A stretch of 64,000 nt of DNA. Source: Apodemus sylvaticus (lineage: Eukaryota; Chordata; Mammalia; Rodentia; Muridae). Positions 58,257-64,000 of the stretch are shown here, in pieces (position 1 is the stretch's first letter; each line of letters opens with the position of its first letter). The notes beneath the pieces are model-generated. The model was not told where the DNA came from, made no database searches, and was given only the letters and a program-made list of their open reading frames with translations. Position numbers and translations under genes: made by a program. The stretch is from contig NC_067488.1 of NCBI RefSeq assembly GCF_947179515.1, positions 38,885,842-38,949,841 on the forward strand, read 5' to 3'.

Positions 58257-59550
58257 GACATACCCCAACACACCAGAAAAACAAGATTTGGATTTAAAAT
58301 CACTTGTCATGATGCTAGTACAGGAACACATGAAGGACACACTTAAAGAAATTCAGGAGAAAATGGATCAAAAATTAGAAGCCCTTACAAGGGAAACACA
58401 AAAATCATTGAAAGAAATTCAGGAGAATACAAAAGCCAATAAGGAGGAAACGCAAAAATCACTTAAAGAAATACAGGAGAACCTTGATCAACAGGCAGAA
58501 GTCATGAAAGAGGAAACACAAAAATCGCTTAAAGAATTAGAGGAAAACACAAACAAGCAAATGACAGAACTGAGCACAAATTTTCAGAATCTAAAAACAG
58601 AAGTAGAAACAACTAAGAAAGCACAAAGGGAGACAACTTTGGAGATAGAAAACCTTGGGAAGAAATCAGGGACCATAGATGCAAATATCAACAACAGAAT
58701 ACAAGAGATAGAAGAAAGAATCTCAGATGCTGAAGATACCATAGAAACCATGGACTCAACAGTTAAAGAAAATGCAAAATGCTAAGCCGGGCGGTGGTGG
58801 AGCACGCCTGTAATCCTAGCACTCTGGGAGGCAGTCAGGCGGATTTCTGAGTTCGAGGCCAGCCTGGTCTACAGTGTGAGTTCCAGGACAGCCAGGGCTA
58901 TACAGAGAAACCCTGTCTCGAAAAAACCAAATCCAAAAAACAGAAAATGCAAAATGCAAATGCTTGTAACCCAAAATATCCAGGAAATCCAGGACACAAT
59001 GAGAAAGCCAAATCTAAGGATCATAGGTATTGATGAGAGTGAAGATTTACAACTTAAAGGGCCAGCAAATATCTTCAACAAAATTATGGAAGAAAACTTC
59101 CCTAACCTAAAGAGAGAGATGCCCATGAATATACAAGAAGCCTACAGAACTCCAAACAGATTGGACCAGAACAGAAATACCTCCTGCCACATAATAATCA
59201 AAACCCCAAATGTACTAAACAAAGAAAGAATACTTAGGGCAGTAAGAGAAAAAGGGCAAGTAACATATGAAGGAAGACCTATAAGATTTACACCAGATTC
59301 CTCACCAGAGACCATGAAAGCTAGAAGATCCTGGGCGGAGGTCATGCAGACTCTAAGAGAACACAAATGCCAGCCGACACTACTATACCCAGCGAAACTC
59401 TCAATTACTATAGATGGAGAAACCAAGATATTCCATGACAAAACCAAATTTACACAATATCTTTCTACACACCCAGCCCTGCAAAGGATAATAGGGGGAA
59501 AGCACCATTACAATGAGGGAAACTATACCCTGGAAAGAGCAGGATATTAA
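58257..59550 (+). pseudogene. L1 ORF1 split by a B1 insertion
   Basis: The first block runs to 58785: coiled coil with three QKSLKE-type repeat units, then RIQEIEERISDAED to ENAKC. The second block resumes near 58960 (LVTQNIQEIQD) through the RRM-like core (LRIIGIDESED) and C-terminal domain to 59550. Apart from the B1 and the missing first ~32 residues, the protein is well preserved. The open frame that starts at 58153 reads in from flanking DNA by chance. Confidence 0.92.
58783..58941 (+). repeat. B1 SINE with 16 bp TSD inside L1 ORF1
   Basis: Full-length B1 (gccgggcggtggtggagcac through gagaaaccctgtctcg) with a short A-rich tail. The TSD agaaaatgcaaaatgc is at 58767-58782 and 58942-58957, identical. 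Low divergence suggests a recent B1. Confidence 0.97.
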
Positions 59551-59607
59551 GCTTCTTTCATCAAACCCAAAGAAGATAACCATACACGAATGAAATTATA
59601 ATCAAAA

Positions 59608-62600
59608 ATGATAGGAAGCAATACCCACTACTCCTTGATATCTCTTAACATCAATGGACTCAATTCCCCAATAAAAAGACATAGGCTAACAGACTAGTTA
59701 CATAAACAGGACCCTACATTTTGCTGCATACAGGAAACACACCTCAATGTCAAAGACAAAAACTACCTTAGAGTAAAAGGCTGGAAGACAATTCTACAAG
59801 CAAATGGTCCCAGGAAACAAGCTGGAGTTGCCATTCTAATTTCAGGTAAAATTGACTTTCAACCTAATGTCATCAAAAGAGACAGGGAAGGTCACTTCTT
59901 GCTGGTCAAAGGAAAAATCCAACAAGAAGAAGTCTCAATTCTGAACATCAATGCCCCTAATACAAGGGCACCCTTATTCATAAAAGAAACTTTACTAAAG
60001 CTCAAAGTACACATTACACCTAACACAATAATTGTGGGTGACTTCAACACTCCACTTTCACCAATGGACCAATCAGGAAAACAGAAACTAAACAGGGAGA
60101 CGATGAAACTAATTGAAGCTTTGAACCAATTGGAGTTAACAGATATATATAGAACTTTTTATCCAAAAGCAAAAGAATATACCTTTTTCTCAGCACTTCA
60201 TGGTCCCTTCTCCAAAATAGATCATATAGTAGGTCACAAGACAGACCTCAACCAATATAAGAAGACTGAAATAATCCCATGCCTCCTATCAGATCACTAT
60301 GGAGTAAAAGTGGTCTTTAGTAACAGTAAAAACAACAGAAAGCCCACATACACATGGAATCTGAACAATACTCTATGCAATGATACCTTGGTCAAGGATG
60401 AAATAAAGAAAGAAATCAAATATTTCTTAGAATTTAATGAAAATGAAGGTACAACATACACAAATGTATGGGACACAATGAAAGCAGTGCTAAGAGGAAA
60501 ACTCATAGCTTTGAGTGCCTCCAAAAAGAAATTCGAGAGAGCTTACACTAGAAGATTAACGGAACAACTGAAAACCCTGGAACAAGAAGAAGCTAATTCA
60601 CCCAGGAGGAGAAGAAGACAGGAAATCATCAAACTCAGGGCTGAAATCAATCAAGTAGAAACCAAGAGAACCATACAAAGAACCAACAAGACCAAAAGCT
60701 GGTTCTTTGAAAAAAATCAACAAGATAGATAAACCCTTAGCCAGACTAACCAAAGGGCACAGAGAAAGTATCCAAATTAACAAAATTAGAAATTAAAATG
60801 GAGAAAATTAAAACAGAAACCGAGGAAATTCAAAAAATCATCAGATCCTACTACAAAAACCTGTACTCAACACAACTGGAGAATCTGGAGGAAATGGACA
60901 TTTTCTTAGACAGATACCAATTACCAAAATTAAACCAGGATCAAATAGACCATCTAAACAGACTCATAACCCCTAAAGAAATAGAAGGGGTCATAGATAG
61001 GCTTCCAACCAAAAAAGCACAGGACCAGATGGTTTCAGTGCAGAATTCTATCAGACCTTCAAAGAAGACTTAACACCAATACTCTTCAAACTTTTCCACC
61101 AAATAGAAACAGAAGGAACACTACCCAACTCCTTCTTCGGAGCCACTATTATGCTGATACCAAAACCACACAAAGATCCAACTAAGAAAGAGAATTTCAG
61201 GCCAATTTCTCTTATGAATATTGATGCAAAAATACTAAATAAAAGTCTTGCCCACTGAATCCAAGAACACTTCAAAACTATCATCCACCATGATCAAGTA
61301 GGCTTCATCCCAGGGATGTAGGGATGGTTCAGTATAAGGAAATCCATAAATGCTATCCACTACATAAACAAACTCAAAGAAAAAAAAACACATGATCATT
61401 TCATTAGATGCTGAAAAGGCATTTGACAAAATTCAGCATCCTTTCATGCTAAAAGTCTTGGAAAGGACAGGAATTCAAGGCCCATATCTAAACATAGTAG
61501 AAGCAATATACAGCAAACCATTAACCAACATCAAACTAAATGGAGAGAAACTTGAAGCAATTCCACTAAAATCAGGGACTAGACAAGGCTGCCTCCTCTG
61601 TTCATATTTTTTCAATATAGTTCCTGAAGTCCTACCTAGAGCAATTAGACAACATAAGGAAGTCAAAGGGATACAAATTGGAAAGGAAGAAGTCAAACTA
61701 TCACTATTTGCAGATGATATGATCATATACTTAAGTGACCGTAAAAGCTCTACTAGAGAACTCCTACAGCTGATAAACAACTTCAGCAAAGTGGCTGGCT
61801 ACAAAATCAATGCAAGCAAATCAGTAGCCTTTATATATCCAAAGCATAAGCAGACTGAGAAAGAAATTAGGAAAATGACCCCCTTCACAATAGCTACAAA
61901 CAGCATAAAGTATCTTGGGGTGACTCTAACCCAAACAAGTGAAAGACATATATGACAAGAACTTCAGATCTCTGAAGAAGGAAATTGAAGAAGATCTCAG
62001 AAAATGGAAAAGGCTTCCATGCTCATGGATTGGCAGGATTAATATAGTTAAAATGGCCATCTTGCCAAAGGCAATCTACAGATTCAATGCTATTCCCATA
62101 AAAATCCCAACCCAGTTCTTCATAGAGCTAGAAAGAGCAATTCTCAAATCATCTGGAATAACTAAAAGCCCAGGATAGCTAAAACTATTCTCAAAACTAA
62201 AAGAGATTCAGGGGTATTCAATATCCCAGACTTTAAACTCTACTACTGAGCAATAGTGATAAAAGCTGCATGGTATTTGTACAATGTCAGGCAAGCAGAT
62301 CAATCGAATAGGATTGAAGACCCAGAAATGAACCAACGCACCTATAGTCACTTGGTCTTCAACAAAGGTGCTGAAAGCATCCAGTGGAAAAAAGATAGTT
62401 TTTTCAACAATTGGTGCTGGTTCAATTGGAGGTCAGCATGCAGAAGAATGCGCATTGATCCATTCTTACCTCCTTGTACTAAGCTCAATCAACTCTAAAT
62501 TGATCAAGGACCTCCACATAAAACCTGACACACTGAATCTAATCGAAAAGAAACTAGGGAAGACCCTGGAGGACATGGGCACAGGGGAAAAGTTCCTGAA

Positions 62601-63483
62601 TAGAACACCAATAGCTTATGCTCTAAGATCAAGAATTGACAAATGGGACCTCATAAAACTACAAAGTTTCTGTAAGGCAAAGGGCACTGTCAAAAGGACA
62701 AAACATCAACCAACAGTCTGGGAAAGGATCTACACCAATCCTAAATCCGATAGAGGGCTAATATCTAATATATACAAAGAACTCAAGAAAGTAGAACCCA
62801 GAGAACCAAATAACACCATTAAAAAGTGGGGTACTGAGCTAAACAAAGAATTTTCACATGAAGAACTTCGGAGAGCTGAGAAACACCTTAAGAAATGTTC
62901 AACATCATTAATCATTAGGGAAATGCAAATCAAAACAACCCTGAGATTTCACCTCATACCAGTCAGAATGGCTAAGATCAAAAACTCAGGAGACAGCAGG
63001 TGTTGGCAAGGATGTGGAGAAAGAGGAACACTCCTCCACTGCTGGTGGGATTGCAAGATGATGCAACCACTATGGAAAAAAGTCTGGCATTTCCTCAGAA
63101 AACTGGGCATGTTACTTCCTGAGGACCCTGTTATACCACTCCTGGGCATATATCCAGAGGATTCTTCAGCATGCAATAAGGACACATGCTCCATTATGTT
63201 CATAGCAGCCCTATTTGTAGTAGCCAGAAGCTGAAAAGAACCTAGGTGTCCTTCAACGGAGGAATGGATACAAAAAATGTGGTATATTTACACAATGGAG
63301 TACTATTCAGCCATTAGAAACAATGAATTCATGAAATTCTTAGACAAATGGATGGAGCTGGAGAACATCATACTAAGTGATGTAACCCAGTCTCAAATTA
63401 TCAATCATGGTATGCACTCACTGATAAGTGGATATTATTCTCGAAACTTTGAATACCCAGGACATAATCCACAAATTAAATGA
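59608..63483 (+). pseudogene. L1 ORF2, full span, several inactivating changes
   Basis: It starts MIGSNTHYSL at 59608. A TAG near 59694 replaces the tryptophan codon of the TDW motif. The frame then reopens at 59899-60732 (VGDFNT, YTFFSA, SKIDH, LLSDH), shifts in an A-run near 60710-60716 and again near 61014. RT continues in 61392-61955 with FADD near 61707. Further shifts lie near 61930, 62150 and 62490. 62368-63234 holds the C-terminal region with the Cys/His cluster (CWQGC...HCWWDC). The normal stop after SLISGY is mutated, so the last frame reads on to 63483. Confidence 0.92.
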
Positions 63484-63695
63484 TGTCCAAAAAGAATGGA
63501 GGAGTGGCCCCTGGTTCTGGAAAGACTCAGTGAAAGAGTATAGGGGAATTCCAGAACAGGGAAGTGGGAAGGGGTGGATCGAAGAATAGCGGGATGGAAG
63601 AGGGCTTTTGGGACTTGCGGGGAGTGGGGACCCAGAAAAGGGGAAATCAGTTGAAATGTAAATAATAAATAAATAAATAAATAGGAAAAAAAAAG

Positions 63696-64000
63696 AATGT
63701 CTTTTAGGCAGCTTAGCTACTCCTAACATTGCTTTCAGATATTTCAGTTGGTCTGAGAATGCTTCTCTGTACTTCTTAGAGCTTAAATAACCTTGTGGAT
63801 TGACTTAATCCTTATATAACATTAATTACCAAGAGTCTTGAGTATTTGTTCAATTACTTCCATATACTTACGAAGTATTTCATCCTATGTCTTAAGTAAC
63901 AATTATTTAGAAGTCCCTGAATCTTAGTGAACATCCAAGAAGGTTAGAATGTTACACCTTCTTTGTAGAACATTATGACTCTTAAGGGATTTCCTTAAGA
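63696..64000. other. Unique sequence
   Basis: Nothing recognised before the window edge. Confidence 0.4.

Larger units (their letters stand above)
58257..63695 (+). mobile_element. L1 truncated just inside ORF1, with a B1 insertion
   Basis: It begins near ORF1 residue 33 (YPNTPEKQDLDL), so it has lost the 5' UTR and ORF1 start. It continues through ORF1, ORF2 and the 3' UTR to an aaat-repeat tail at 63658-63695. It shares 3' UTR features with the copy ending at 57190 and is older than the 18359-24314 copy. No TSD was identified. Confidence 0.92.

Overview
This 64 kb window is mammalian nuclear DNA from a murine rodent. B1, B2/B3 and B4 SINEs limit it to rodents, and LINE-1 (L1) elements with tandem promoter monomers point to Murinae. 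I cannot name the species. From memory, the L1 ORF1 N-terminus and 3' UTR differ from the laboratory-mouse A/Tf/Gf consensus and look closer to rat-type L1. The ID SINEs that are common in rat were not seen.

I find no host gene, exon, tRNA, rRNA or CpG island. The window is intergenic or deep-intronic, AT-rich, and more than half retrotransposon.

Layout: 1-3035 holds a monomer-bearing L1 with an internal deletion, joined to a second L1. 3036-12480 is mostly unique sequence with MIR, B2/B3 and B1 SINEs, microsatellites and an old inverted Lx-type L1 end. 12481-13452 is a short young L1 with a micro-inversion inside target-site duplications (TSDs). 13453-16325 is unique with B4 and B1. 16326-25918 is an L1 cluster: an old fragment, a young 6 kb L1 with a large 5' inversion and an apparent 3' transduction, and a second young L1 that carries an older L1 end inside one TSD pair. 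25919-41150 holds an old Lx-type L1, diverged 3' UTR pieces, a minus-strand L1 and unique AT-rich DNA. 41150-50180 is an old minus-strand L1 broken by a younger plus-strand L1. 50180-53990 is largely unique, with a 276 bp L1 and an LTR-like stretch. 53990-63695 holds two long decayed L1s, the second interrupted by a B1.

The only intact proteins are in the young L1 at 18359-24314. They are a 423-residue ORF1 on the minus strand, and an ORF2 split by inversion into an endonuclease piece (minus) and an open 1116-codon reverse-transcriptase frame (plus). ORF1p (RNA-binding chaperone) and ORF2p (endonuclease plus reverse transcriptase) normally act together in L1 mobilisation and also move B1/B2/B4. 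This copy cannot encode a complete ORF2p.

I saw no undescribed biological system. The notable content is retrotransposition structure: twin-priming inversions, 3' transductions defined by TSDs, a palindrome at an L1 5' end, and a repeat-length difference in ORF1.
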